Part shown: positions 22,160-34,930 of the stretch, one piece after another
How the letters are laid out: each line of letters opens with the position of its first letter
How positions within the stretch are numbered: the first letter of the stretch is position 1
NCBI RefSeq assembly: GCF_043290135.1
Contig: NC_134701.1
Location: forward strand, 33,507,501-33,571,500
DNA from: Rhipicephalus microplus
Taxonomy: Eukaryota > Arthropoda > Arachnida > Ixodida > Ixodidae
Length of the DNA: 64,000 nt
Direction of reading: 5' to 3'
Notes under the pieces: generated by a model
Database searches by the model: none
Seen by the model: only the letters and a program-made list of their open reading frames with translations
Told to the model about the DNA's origin: nothing
Made by a program: the position numbers and the translations under genes

Positions 22160-25100
22160 CATGAGTGAACAGAGAGAGAGAAAAAACGCAGAAGTGGTTC
22201 GGTCGGCCAGAGAAGTGTTGCATTTCATGTAGTGCCATTGATCGTCGTGCTTGTGATGCGCTGCAGACTAATACACGCACCAGAAAAAAAAACACAGGGT
22301 GATGTTTCATGTACAAGCTAGCCCCTATTACTGCTTTATTTAGGCATGAGGCACTCAGTCTATGAAGGAGTGAGAAGACATGACGCTGCGCAATCACAAA
22401 GAAAGTGTTTTGAAAAAGAGTCTAAGGCAGGGACACTGACGAAAAACAAGTATTCACTAACTTCCAAAAGGGAACCACTGCTCTGCACTGCAATCTGACT
22501 GGTCGTGCTGGCGAATATAAAATTATTGCTTGAAGTGTTGTTTAGTGTTCTGGAATGCCTGAGTCTATCTGAACACAATTTGATTTTTCTCTCAATATTG
22601 ATAAACCCATCTGATTTGTATAGTAATTTAACTAGGTGTGTGCATATATGTAAGACGGATGGGTGGATGAATAGATGGTAGAACTTTATAGTCCTAAAAG
22701 ACGAAGCCAGCACACTGTGAGCTGTAATACTTTATTCATTTAAATACATTATTGCAATGACAATTATATAAACATAAAGCCGCAGTTGCGAGTGCTGGCA
22801 CAAGCTATTTTGATAACTATCACCAGAAGGCTTCTTTAAATGGTGTGCTCTTAGTGCTCAGTTTTCGTTGAGCCTACTATTAGCACAAAAAACCCTTCAC
22901 TCTTGGGAACCCTCACATTTGCTTTAACCAGTGTTTTGTTTTGTAGAGTTAAGTGAGATTGAACCCAAAAGAGGTAACTGCTAATCTCGATTCTCAATTG
23001 CTATAATTCTTGAACAAGGGTGACAATCGTTGCCATTTGCACCCTGGTTCGAGGAATATTGACATGACTCATCCATGCATAGAAAAACAAAGGCAAAGCC
23101 TTGAAATGAACAAGTTTATTGCATGCTTTCCTCATAGCACTGTAGCGGCTGCCACATGACATTGTGTCCTGAGTTATCTTTTTTTGGGGCTTTTTCGCCA
23201 GCATTTGGTGTGAGGCCTGCTGGCTCTTGGCATGGTGCCTTCTTTCAGAGAAGGGTGCAGGAGCATGCATGCTTCAGAGAAGCAGCTGTTGGTAGCTCGT
23301 GTAGCTGCAAAGGGTTCATTTGGGGCTGTGTTTGGGGGCTTTTTTTAATGTTGTTTAAGTGTTCATTTGTTTCAGCTATGGCTGCATGCTTGTGTGGAAT
23401 CACCTTATTTTATGGCTGACTTGACTATCCAATTTGTACAATTTTCGGGGGGCAGCACTAAGTGGGGGGACTGCCGCTTACAGTTTTGGCCCTCATAAAT
23501 AACAAAGTAGGCAGCAATGCTTTTTTGAAAATTTTTGTTTGCTGTTGATGCATTAGTACTCATCTCTACAAGTTTCATGACATTCCTCATACAGCCTGAA
23601 TATGCCATTTACACTCCTGCTGCTTGCACTTATCTTTTTTGTATCCATGTACTGTATTTGCTCACATAATAATCGCAATTTCTTAATTTTTAGATAATTT
23701 AGTGATTTAAAGGTGTGGTTTGTACAGTGGGTATAGTTTTGGAGCAGGTCAACTGAATCTAATACTGGAAGCTGAAATTGTGATGACTGCGTTGTGCCAT
23801 AACAAAATCATATCAGGCTGAAGAGTTCCTACCTTCATGTTACAGGCACATGTTTGCATTGCCTTGTAATGAAGAAGCCCTGAAAAGCCTTTCCAAGTAA
23901 TCATTATATTTCTTCATTAAATGAACTTATTTATCTCAAATTGACTGTTGGAAAACATTTTGCAATCTGCGAAGTACTAGCGGAGCTACAGAAATTTGTT
24001 ACATGCTTTATGTGCTTTCTTTCACCTTTCGTTCGAGGGAGCTCACTCAAATCCACGCAGGAGGGAAGGACTAGGGGGCAAGAAGCTGTGCTTAATTATA
24101 AACGTGCGTCCTGACCTTGAGCTCTTTCCCCCCCCTTTTTTTTCTTCAAACATGGGGCTTCTTCTCAGTGTAATCACGAACAGGTGCACGGGCATGTGGC
24201 AGCCTTCGGTTGCGGTTGTACACATTGCACTTGAAACGCAGTCAGTTGGATTTGGAGCCTTATTTGTTGAGGGGAAACGGTGTTTTTCAGGTGACTGTTA
24301 ATAAATTATGAATAACAGGCTGCGTGCTGCTCTATAAAGTCTGTCTTACATGCTCTCAGGTGCCTCGACTACCCTCGGCAGCATTTTCTCAACATGCTCA
24401 AAAAGGGTCGCTTGGCCACTTAAATTGCATCATGGAGAGTGTTGTGTATACTTTACTGAAATTGTGAAAGAAATGACCATTTTAGCATGCCTAATTCCTG
24501 TATATCTGCCATCTGCTACACTTTATGAGAATAATTTGAAAACGATTTAAGTGATGACAGTAGATGATCCAGGCCTTTTAAATTGCTGGACAGTAAATGT
24601 TACCGTCGAGGCACTCAAAGAAAAAAAGGAAAAGGTCTCTCTGGCGCAAGTGTGCCCATGATTGGCTATGCTTTTTATGGTTTTGCCTGCTTCAACATCA
24701 TCAAAGAGCTTGAAGAAAAAGAATAATTCTCTGTGGCACGAGTGTTTGATCAAATTCTCAGCTATTTCTGGTTTTCCCACTTATCTTGAAACTTATTGCT
24801 ATAGTACGGGTGCCAAAGTGAATTTGGATGTTGAAGTGTGAGTGCAAATTGAATCTTTTTCTAAAGATTCTCGAATACTTCTAGAATTCTTTTGAAATAC
24901 TTCATGTTAAATTCTAGAAAAAAGTTCGAGAGGCCTCCAAAGTTCATTTTTATGAGATGAAAGTGTTCCTTTTGGCAAAATTGATGAAGTGTTTGTAGGG
25001 TAACGTTTCGTTGTTGCCTTATAAAGAATAAGGCAATGCACAATTCAATTTATATATGCACGAATGTGATTATATACACGATTTCATGCAGCCTAAGATT

Positions 25101-27376
25101 TCATCGAATTTCAGGTCAAAAACCATTATAAACAAGCCCTTGCCTCTGCCACATCTCTCATCTCCTTGTTAGAATCAGCCTTTTGTAGAGTCAGTACATT
25201 TGCGACCGTAGCATAGCCAGAAAGGCAGCTTTCACGCGATAAGAGAGTGATGAGGTGAAACTTTAAACATTTGGAGGGCCCCTTCAGTCAGACATTGACC
25301 GCATTTTTTGTCTTCGGTAAGTTAGAATCGTTCAAATAGCAAATTTGCAATAAAAATAAATCGAATAGCAAACATTATTCGAAAGATATTCACAAATATG
25401 AATATTCGTGTACCCCTACCCATTGTTTACTTCACATTTTTACACCATTTTTTGTTCTCAGTAGAAAAGACATGTGCCGTTCTAAATGCTGTGCTAAGGT
25501 CACAGATCAAACTCATGCACGTGCCTGGAGCTCCACGTATATTTTGTTGTGAGACCTTCTATTTACCTGTTTGAATTCAAAATTGTGAAACCTCTTGGAT
25601 CAATTTTCACTATTGCAACTTTACTCTTTGAAATAGTTATGCTAATAAGTTTTAAGTGTTATAGCAATAATTTCAGAGTGAGTGTAACGATGTTAACTCC
25701 CACACACAAGAACAAAGGATCACAGAGACATTTTTCCACTGCAGGTTCATCTGAGAGGCAAAAGAAGGAGCAGTGGGCTTGGCTGTGGTCGTGACGCAAG
25801 GAGGCCACAAAGCTCCTGTGGGGTCTGCTTCAGCTTCAGAACAAGAGCCTCATAGTAGCCCCGTGTTGGAGTATTTGTGCGTCAAGAGGACAAACAGGTT
25901 CCCCTGAACAGGGCCCTGAAAGTGAGAAATTCGAAGGTTGTGGCTAGTGATTACTGCCTAAAGAGGTACTGACGCAATTTTTTGTTTTGCAGTATTAACA
26001 TTGTTGGCAGCCTATTAGTCACAATGTGGCGGATTGCATGCTGCAGCATGGGACAGATGAACAATTGCTGTTTGTTTATTACCGACTAGTTTTATCTTGG
26101 CACAGCTCTTAGAACATGAGCCACCGAATGCAACGAATGCGAGCTAGCGTGCAAAATGGTACACATACATTGGGGCTTCCTGGCGTAAGTAGCACTTGCA
26201 CAGCAGGTCTATCAATAGTGAAAGCGGGCGGTGACAACCAACACAGTAATCAAGGCGCTGAGGCAAACAGCTCGCGCTCGGCGCTTCTGGCTTAAAAGAT
26301 GGCCCAACATGGCGTATTGTTCTTCTTCCTCCTACACACAGAACACTGACGCACTTCCGTGCTGCCTGCATCGTGTGCTCACATTCTTTTGCAACTGCAT
26401 ATGCAGCGCAATGTCGTTGTCGTCAACTTGATTGTTGTCATTTGGGTGCAAACATTTTCTTGAGGCATTCTCACGTTCCACATGTTTACATCAGGCATGG
26501 ACACAGCAGTCACTGAATAGTAGCCTGCCAGCACGTGTGCCCAAAAGGCAACAACGAGTATGACGTCAATAATGTAGCTGTGCCAACTCTCAGCTCGGCA
26601 ACAATGTTGGCACCTGGAAGTTGGAACTCAGCTTCAGGTCACTCTCAGTAATTCAACGATGCAAGATGCGGCATATAGCATTGGATCAGGCACGCAAACT
26701 TCAATATTCATATAATTGGCCGTCTGAGCTATAATTTTTCATTCAGTTTGTAGGTATACGCATGTTCTAGGGAATCGATGTCGAAGGCTACATGAGCCAC
26801 AAAATTTTGTGTCAGTGCTCTTTATAATATTTTGCTTTATTTTTTAACTTACAGGTAAACAAATAAATAAAGTTTTTGGCAAGTGCTGCATGTATTTGCC
26901 CATGATTGTGCAGATGGTTTTGCAAAATTTGTGAATCAGCCAGCGGATATGCATGCACCTAGCAGGCTGAGAAAGGTAGAAACACTTCCTTGCAACGTGT
27001 TTAATCATATAAATAAATTTGAGGATGCAAAAATATTTGTCTTCCTGTTTTTCAAATGTCCCGACACTACATCACATACAACACATTGTTCCATTAATTT
27101 TGTCTACTGTACTTTCGAAGCACCATTAAATTGACCATTGTGGCATATTCGTATTTTTTACACTTTATAAACTGGCATTCCCTTATTACCATGCTTCGGC
27201 AAACATTACTCATGACCCTTACTACTTGCCCAAAGGAACCGGGGAGGTTCTGCAGAAAGACTTGTTTTTGGGCTAGAAAGTATTGCTCACCCCAAGTATT
27301 GCTTTTTGGGCTAGTTTATGCTTGCTTAAAATTATGTGGTGTGCGGTTTTGTGTGACCGTTCTCTCTTTTTTTTTT
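22160..27376. other. No gene recognised
   Basis: This long stretch is without a supportable feature. A minus-strand 89-codon frame (23,001-23,270) and a possible acceptor at 25,743 (CTTTCCACTGCAG-type) followed by 17 open codons were considered, but nothing independent supports them. Confidence 0.4.
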
Positions 27377-27411
27377 TGCACTACATCATGATTTCATCAT
27401 GATGTAGTGCA
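27377..27411. repeat. Perfect 16-bp inverted repeat with 3-nt loop
   Basis: TGCACTACATCATGAT at 27,377-27,392, a TTC loop, then the exact reverse complement to 27,411. It lies at the 3' break point of the truncated LINE fragment (27,412-27,950). A direct repeat of TCGTCTGCAAATA follows at 27,413 and 27,431. It looks like a fold-back or template-switch scar. Confidence 0.8.
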
Positions 27412-27950
27412 TCGTCTGCAAATAGTGAATCGTCTGCAAATAATCTGATTTGTGTGCCAGGTGTAACAACGTTGACAATGTCATTTATATTGACCAAAAC
27501 AAAACAATGGCCCCAGGACGCTACCCTGGGGTACTTCGTATGTCACTGGAAGACAGCTCGAGTCATTGCCCTCAATGGTGACAAACTGCACGCGATCCGA
27601 AAGATAAGCTGCTATCCAGGATACTATAATGCTAGGAAGATTGTAATCTCTGAGTTTTTGTATAAATTTAAAGTGAACTACTCTATCGAACGCTTTGCTA
27701 AAGTCTATAAAAAGAGCGTCGATTTGGCTATTATTATCCAATCTTCTTGCCAAACTATGAATTACAGTTAACAGCTGTGTCGTAGTGGAGTAGCCTTTTC
27801 TAAAGCCATGCTGGCAGTTCGTTAACACTGAATGTCTGTATGAAAGTTTGGTCATCTGGTTGGCGATGATATGCTCGATTAGTTTACAGCAGGATGAAGT
27901 TAAAATACAAAGTTGAGTGCTATTGCACTTTACAAGAGACCCTGAATCCA
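27385..27950 (-). pseudogene. CR1/Jockey-type LINE reverse transcriptase fragment
   Basis: The minus-strand frame shows ordered RT blocks: SCCKLIEHIIANQMTKL, NCQHGFRKGYSTTTQLL, DALFIDFSKAFDRVVH (block A with catalytic Asp), VPQGSVLGPLF (block B), then, after a one-base slip near 27,490, NINDIVNVVTPGTQIRLFADD (block C). The frame ends soon after FADD, at the hairpin at 27,377-27,411. N-terminal endonuclease and 3' parts are missing. This is not the same family as the 28-54 kb LINE, because the palm motifs differ (FADD against YVDD). Confidence 0.85.
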
Positions 27951-27959
27951 CCGTCCTCA

Positions 27960-28346
27960 GTGCGCCTCCTCCTCTCTCCTAGCAACGGCGCGAGGAGCGG
28001 AGAGGAGCTTCTGTAGCATCGGCGCAGCGACGTCAAACACCACCTGATTGCGTGCGTTCTGCCCTCCGCTCCGTGGCTGCGCGCACCCAGGCTGCCACGA
28101 CTTGCTCGGCATCGACAAGTCGTCATAGGTATGGATCCATCGCAAGCGTCAACCTTACCTGCGATACCTTCAACAAAGAGTACAACGCGATCGAATGCGA
28201 GCATTGCACGCATCGTAGAAGATGTCGCGCCGGTTGAAGACAAGGCAGCGCAGCGAAGGGCCGGTGATGCCGAGCGCAAGCGGCCGAAGCGGGCCTTGGA
28301 CACAAACGTCATTATAGTGCGAATTTACTCTCACTTATACGCGTAA
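27960..28346 (+). other. GC-rich block with a short unidentified open frame
   Basis: A CpG-rich block (about 27,960-28,310) contrasts with the AT-rich surroundings. ATG at 28,131 opens 71 codons (MDPSQASTLPAIPSTKSTTR onward, basic near residues 45-55). The last residues run into the 3' end of the I-like LINE, so the natural frame is cut. It may be the 5' end of a transposon ORF. The family is not recognised. Confidence 0.3.
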
Positions 28347-28887
28347 ACTCAACAAGATTTCCCGAGAGGGTCTAATTGTTCCTGGGAATCGCAATGTGAT
28401 CATACGGGGGAGTTTACGTTAACTCACTGGCGAAAGCCAACAGATTTTAACTTCATTCCCCCTCATAGCATCACCCCGTGCATTCGCACTGAACCATGTT
28501 CATCCTCGGGGCAATGCTTTGGAGTTTATTTTCGAATAGGATCTAATTCACTGCACTGTATCAAAATATGTAGGACAATAAGGGGTTCACCACATTTATC
28601 ACACATTGGTAGATCACCACCGGTCAGAAGGTGTGAGTGTGTACTATATGCGTGTCCGATACGTAACCGACAGAGTGCTACTTCTGTACGGCGTGTTTGT
28701 GATGCTGGTGGCCAGTCACCAAGGTAAGGCTTGAATAAATGTAATTTATTATGTACTTGTCCATCCCATGAACGCTGTCGTTAATCCCTCAGGTTTTTTT
28801 CGCAAAAAGGGTTCAAGTTCATTACGGGGACTGCTACAGATGACTGCGGGGTGCTCGCATGGACTGATGTTGCGAGCTTATCCGCCA
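28315..28887 (-). pseudogene. C-terminal end of the I-like LINE ORF2 and 3' UTR
   Basis: Minus-strand translation starts with ADKLATSVHAS, the direct continuation of the RNase H block that stops at 38,933, and proceeds to the C-terminal domain (ALCRLRIGHAYSTHSHLLTG then CDKCGEPLIVLHILIQC). That is the Cys-x2-Cys...His...Cys segment that follows RNase H in I-type and related ORF2 proteins. A stop (TTAACGACAG region, about 28,795) interrupts it. The 3' UTR ends near 28,315, next to the GC-rich block; no poly(A) is visible. Confidence 0.8.
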
Positions 28888-29032
28888 CACTCTAAACTTT
28901 TTACACCAATAAGGGTGTATTTGTTTTGTCCCTTGGGCAACACCTTTTTAGGGTGTCTAGAAACACCCTAAACAATAAAGTGTTTAGAAACACCCTGAAA
29001 CCGTAGGGTGTGAAGAAACGTTACACCCTACC

Positions 29033-31375
29033 GGCGGATGAGATTTCAAGCAAGGAGGACGTGTTTTTTTGCGCTCCCGTCCTCACCGCGAACTTCGCTC
29101 TGCGCTTCTCGCGCGCAGCCCTTTTAAGGGCTACTTATGGCGCCTCGGCGAGGCACCAGAAAAAAAATCTACGCAGCAGGATGCCGTTCTGGCAGCCTCG
29201 GCATCATCTTCGGTGTCAACTCAGCAGCAGCAGCAGCAGGCCCCAGCCAAGCCAACCAGCTCTAAAAAACCCCCGCCGCTGAAAGTCAGCAGCCATCAAA
29301 CTGCTGCTGTCTTTGCGGCTTCGAGCAAAGAAAGGCGAATACCGGATCTTGCTTGTCTCCTGCCACGGCCGTGGCTGTCTGCGAAGGATACCCCCCTAGC
29401 AGCAACACCTCCTCATCTCCTTCAACCACTCCGGCCGCCGAGCAAACGACGTCTTGCTCCAGCGAGCGCGGCGTGTCCCCAAGCATGCTCCCGCGTTCCG
29501 ACGGTCCTCACGTTGTTGACGACCTTCCTCCGATTGAATGTGCGGCCACCACCATCTTTCGGCCTGTCGGGAAGAAGGCTAACTTCCTGGCTGCTTCGAG
29601 AGATGCGATCGCCGCCTTCCTTTCGGGGTTCCCAGCCACCAAGCGAGTGCGGGTGAATTTCCGGCGCAACCTTGTTGCTGTGGACAGCCATCCCAACACC
29701 AATCTGACTGCCCTACTCCAGGTCGGAATGATTTGTGCAACGAAGGTTCGAGCCAAACAACTCGACCTCAACCCCTGCGTTGGCATGGTTTTTCGAGCGG
29801 ACCCAACGATCCCCTTCGACGACCTCGCCGACAACCTTGCTTCACCCATGCCCATCGTCTCCGGTGTACGCAGAGGCAACTGCCTCATCCTCACCTTCGC
29901 TGGGACTACCGTCCCACCGGATATCCTGCTCTACAAGCAAAGCGCCCAGTTCGACCCCGACAGCCTCGGCCTCTGCAATGCTCCCGTTGCGGCCGCTTCG
30001 GGGACGCAACCGCCACCTGCTATCGGGACGAACGGTGCCTGCGCTGCGGCCTCAAGCACGCCCCAGAATCGTGTGCAGCACACCCCCGTTGCTTAAACTG
30101 CGGCTGGAAACACCCTGCAACCGAGCCCCGCTGTCCAGTCTGGAAACTTCATCGCAAAGCCGCGGTCATCATGGCCTCAACTGACGGCACGGTGACTCGC
30201 CGCCAAGCCCTGCAGCACGCCAAGACCCCTGGCAGCAACCCCTCCATCATCAAGGGTCGATCCTTCAGGGATGCGCTCGTCTGTACCTCCGACACCACCT
30301 CGGATGCCGCCCCTTGTCCAGCAACGAGTGCGCTCGTCGTCCCCACAACAACGACGACTGCCCCGCTCTCGGCCACAGCTCCGCCGGCCCCTACTGTCGT
30401 CGAAAAGTGCTCGACAGTGACGCAGACACCGCGCGCTTTTTTGCAACCGCCGGTTCCCAGTCACCGTCAACACAACCACGACGATGGAGCCCGCTGCTGC
30501 AACCTCGCAGCAACCGGAGGTCCAAAAAAGGAACGACCACCTGATCGCCCTCGCTAAAGCACTTCGAAGGGCGCTCAGGGCCCTACCACTTGGCTATGAT
30601 CGAAATGTGGCTTCTTGGGCCCTCTTCACCTGTGAGGCTTGTGCCCAACAGTTTGGAATCAACCTGGAGGACACACCCGGTTATCAAGAATCCGGCTCCG
30701 GTCCGTTATAAATCGTGCACATCACTGTGCCGCTGGCCTTCTTGGTGGTAAGTCTCAGTCGGTTGCGTCTGGCATACTTTATTTGCGCGTATCCTTACTC
30801 CCCTCTTTTTTTTTCCTACTGCTACATCGCGCTGCGCTACGCGCCTTCTTTTTTTTTCCTTCTTGCTCCGAGTTCCACGTGTACTTGTTTACATGAGCTG
30901 CTTGGAGCTGCCTGACGGCTCTTTTTTTTCTTTTCCTCTCCTTCTTGTTTTTATTTTCTTTTCTCATTTTTTCCCTTCCTACTCTATGTGCGCGCATTCA
31001 GCCTTTGCAGCACACACTCTCTCCCCTTCACTATCAGTTCGGGAGCACCCTACTTTCTTTCCACTTGTCTAGTGGTTTCTTCTATTTTCTCTTTTTTCTT
31101 TCTTTTCCTCTCTTCCTTCCCCTTGACGGGCGCATATCCTCACCCCCGGCTTCTCTGCGGGCTTTTCTGTATGTCGCGCTTTCGCGTTTGTTTCTTGCAC
31201 GCGTGCGCGATACGAGTGATCGAATGCTTTTCACCACTCTATTCTTCCCTCTTTTCTTCTGTCTCTTTAATTCCCATTCCCCCTTCCCTGCGTTTACCTG
31301 TGGAGGTGCCCTCATTAAGAGAGGCAGTAACGGGACAGCGCTTTTTTCTTCCTTTCCCTCTTTCATAGCCACTCA
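29033..31375 (+). mobile_element. ORF1-only non-LTR retrotransposon inserted in copy A
   Basis: This 2,343-bp insert is bounded by a perfect 13-bp target-site duplication, GTTACACCCTACC, at 29,020-29,032 and 31,376-31,388. Copy B has the same site empty and once (GTTGCACCCTACT). The insert holds a gag-like ORF1 (29,137-30,711) and then ~660 bp of strongly pyrimidine-rich DNA. No endonuclease or RT sequence is present. The TSD length fits target-primed reverse transcription, but there is no poly(A). It resembles in principle the ORF1-only HAL1 elements of mammals. Confidence 0.8.
29137..30711 (+). pseudogene. Frameshifted ORF1 (gag-like, zinc-knuckle) of the inserted retrotransposon
   Basis: A likely start ATG at 29,137 (MAPRRGTRKK) is followed by Gln/Ser/Pro-rich sequence, a conserved core (PVGKKANFLAASRDAIAAFL, RVRVNFRRNLVAVD, LDLNPCVGMVFRAD), and three Cys-rich knuckles: CSRCGRFGDATATC (CX2CX4DX4C, Asp where His is expected), CLRCGLKHAPESC and CLNCGWKHPATEPRC. 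The C-terminal segment (30,484-30,711) ends SGSGPL. At least four frame changes are needed (near 29,165, 29,350, 29,940 and 30,460), so no full protein is made. The role in the family is RNA binding and particle formation by ORF1p; that is inferred. Confidence 0.75.
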
Positions 31376-31842
31376 GTTACACCCTACCTTATTATGTGTT
31401 TATGAACACCCCTAAACTATGAGTGTTGGATGAAGCTACACTCATGCGAGTGGGGTGTACACTGAAAACCCCCTTGAAACGATGGCAGTTATATGGATGA
31501 GCACACTTGATCAAAAGAAGCGCAATTAACGAGCAATAAAAGCAGAGACCCAGGAGGTGACGCTTAGACTTGTGTGTTGAGGAGAGCCGTTCACAGCACT
31601 TCATTCCATCAAATATGCATCACCAACTGGCCCAAGCCTCAATTGTTCTCAGGGCGAAGCATATATGCACCTTCTCTGCGGCTGACGGGGAAGAAGGAAG
31701 ATACTGGTGTCACACACTGCACTTATACCTGCATGCATGCAGCTGATAAAATAAGGTGTCATGGTCCTAAATGAGCTGCATGAGACCAGTGCATATATGT
31801 GTACGTAGACTGGGCCAGAAACGACAAAGACGTGGAAGGCAC

Positions 31843-32001
<159 letters not shown>

Positions 32002-33224
32002 GTAGTGCAAGCAGTTACCTGTAGCGTAAGGTCCAACCGAACACAATGCTGAAGCAAAAAACAATTAAGCCCATATGGTAACATCTGCCTTTATTATAGA
32101 AAAACTGCAAATCTGACAAACACGACTCTGATAGCATTCAGAAAAATTTTGAAATATCTCACGGGACCAAGTTTCTTTCTTTCTATATTAAAAATTCATT
32201 TTTTCCACTACAATAGGTCTCCACAACTTTCAAAAACATTTGCGCTGTTGGGCAAACGACTGACACGTATGGCGTTTGATTGACACCTATACAATAGAAA
32301 AAAAAACACGTAGAAAGAGTAAGCGAGTTTCTGGAGTCACATTTACAACCTATTACATCTCGCAGTATGAATTTCGACATTAAAAAAGAGAACATTTAAC
32401 AAGGTAGTGTAATTGGGGTAGTAATATTGTAATGTCAGTGTTAGTATACTTCTAACTGCTGAACCGCTCGTCAGTGCTGCTCGCACAATCATCTTCCGCT
32501 GCTGAGATGACTTGTGCCTTCGAGAGAAGTGGGGCGAAGCTGTTCCTTCTGTACAGGAAATTCAATCCCAGAAACCTAAAATTAATACACAAAGAACAAT
32601 GACTGAAATTTCACAAAGAGCGCAACATTCGGTGTTCACCAAGCATAACTAACTGCTTTCTTATGTGTAAGTATAAATTGAGTGCATAGCAAGCATATTC
32701 CGTGGCATCAGGCTCCACCGCAGTGAGAAATGCTAGGAAAAGTATGCTGAGCAATAAACGCCATAAAAAGTGTGCTGTGGCAGAATCATTATATCTTTTG
32801 TGCCGTAGATATGAACCTTACTTCACCTTTTCACCTTGCTCGCGCAGACAAATAAAAAGGTGCTGCTCCAAGTTGATAATGTTCCATTAGCTGCATGCAA
32901 CGACCAATCTAAGTGGATGTCAAGTTCTATGCTTAAGTATGCATCAACAAAGCTGCATGTGTATTTCTGGAGATCTACCATGGTACTCATTCGATTAGTT
33001 TATTAAAAGGGATACAGTACGACGCGCAACAACATATACATATTTTATCTTTACTGCACAAAAGTACAATGCCACTGAGCATACATGACGGTATGTGCAT
33101 TGAGAAGGTATTCAGTGCAGGTAACTTGTAAAATTATGTACTGTACAGTTACGTATTAAAATGCGAATGATAGTAGTGTTCTTGAACTGGCTCACATTGA
33201 CAGGATTATATAATGAAAGAGTTG
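32002..33224. other. Non-coding interior of copy A
   Basis: It aligns with 42,160-43,384 of copy B throughout. No open frame is conserved between the copies, so it does not appear to code for protein. Confidence 0.5.
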
Positions 33225-34930
33225 GCTATTGGGTCAATCTACATGAGACGTCCCAGCCACTTTGGTGACCATCATAAATGTATTCGAAAAAAATCGCGCC
33301 GATTTTACTGCATTAAAAAAGGTAACTGCTAGAATATTTCGCATACATATAGTTTATTGGTCATGTGGCTGCCTCCTGAACTTCAAAGAATTTCGTCTGG
33401 ATGTTCATCAAAAAAATTATTTCATAAGTATCTCTTCTTCTGTGCCAAATTCGGTCTACAGATTAAGTGAAGGGCTTGCGTAAAAAGTTTGAAGCTCAGT
33501 AATATTATTACCAATTTTCCACCACAAACGCCTCAAATTATTTAGCCAAAATGTGTTATATCTGCATTTTTCAACATCAATACTGCACTTTGAATGAATA
33601 TCTGAGGAGAGAATACTTAATCCTATAAGGTATATTTGGAGGAAACATTTTCAAGACCTCCCAAGCTGTCAAACTTTACGAGAAAAAAACGTAAATTTCA
33701 CAAACTAATTGTTTTGTCTATAATGAGACGCAACTTACACCACGTGGTGGTTGAATTAAAATAGACTTTGTACCTAAATATAAGCAAATAAATAGTTCTT
33801 TTCATGTGCCGAATTTTGTCATAGCAATTTATGTTTTGAGAAAAAGATCACAGCATATCCACGGAGTGAATGATGATGAGGGGGGCGTAGTTTTCATCCG
33901 TCCGGACGCAAAAACGGATGGACAGACAGCCTGATGCCAGTATGGACGAACAGAAAAACGGATGGACTCGCGGACAGACCGACACACGGAAGCCCGGACG
34001 GATGGATGCACAGACGAACGGACGAAAGCACAAATTTACGGACGAACGATTCGCTTCACGAATCATCATTTTGTCCGTGTATATGCCGTGAAAACCACTA
34101 ACGCTATCTATTGTGCAACTAATCAAGTGGCTACATATTACTAGTATGGCTACAGAGGAGGGAACGACCCACGGCCTCAAAAGCCTTGCCCCGAAATGAT
34201 TTTTAAAGTTCCAAGCTCCCCTTTCGCAATTTCGTCATACAGCAGCCGACGCACCGATGTTCCCCATTACCGTGCATAGGAAAATTCGAAAAATATTTTA
34301 TTCCTTGATGTAGAAATTGTAATGATGAAACGTCACATACAAAGAACTGATTATTTATTTTCGATTGAGGAAAAAGGTGATCTTTAATTGGACCACCACA
34401 TGTTGCAAATTGCGTCTCAATACGGTCAAAAATGACAATTTTATGAAATGACGGATCTTTTCTCGTAGAGGTCAACAGCTTAAGATGTCTATAAATAATT
34501 TTTTATCAGATATCATCTTTGTGAAGTAAGTAGCCACATCTCAGACATTCATGCAAAGTGCAGTATAGCAATGAGAAAATGCAAGTATAACACACTTTGG
34601 CTAAATTCTTACAGACGGATGTGGCCGAAAGTTTGTATTAATATTGCTGAGTTTCAAACACCTTACATAGGTTCCTTTACTCAACATTACCAAAATTGGT
34701 ATAAAAAAAGGTGCGGTACTTGCAAAATATTTTTTTGACAAGCAACAGTCTGGAAAGTTGGAAAGGCAACCATGTGACCAAAAACTTTTTTTTTTCTTCG
34801 AAATATGCAGGCAGTTAGCTGTTTTCAGTGCAATAAATCAACACAATTTTTTTTCAAACACATTTGCCATAGCCTCAAAATTGACTGGAAAATGTCGAAT
34901 AAAGTCACCCTGTTACCTTCACTCAATGAC
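33225..34930. repeat. Fold-back repeat inside copy A
   Basis: Left arm 33,225-33,800 and right arm 34,370-34,930 are diverged inverted copies, for example TTTAGCCAAAATGTGTTATA against the reverse complement of TATAACACACTTTGGCTAAA. The arms belong to the same family as 2,065-2,640. The ~560-bp loop contains a short element with CACGGAGTGAATGATGATGA at its left and CCTTGCCCCGAAA at its right, plus a run of GGACGGATGGA-like units (33,895-34,050). Copy B carries the same structure, so it predates the split of A and B. Confidence 0.8.
33850..34200. repeat. Palindrome-ended short repeat with GGACGGA minirepeats
   Basis: The ends resemble those of the 35,850-36,563 insertion (CACGGRGTGAATGATGATGA on the left; GCYTTGCCCC on the right), so they appear to be one dispersed family. 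The interior has ~12 degenerate CGGACGNA/CGGATGGA units. It is non-coding, and shared with copy B (44,010-44,360). Confidence 0.65.
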
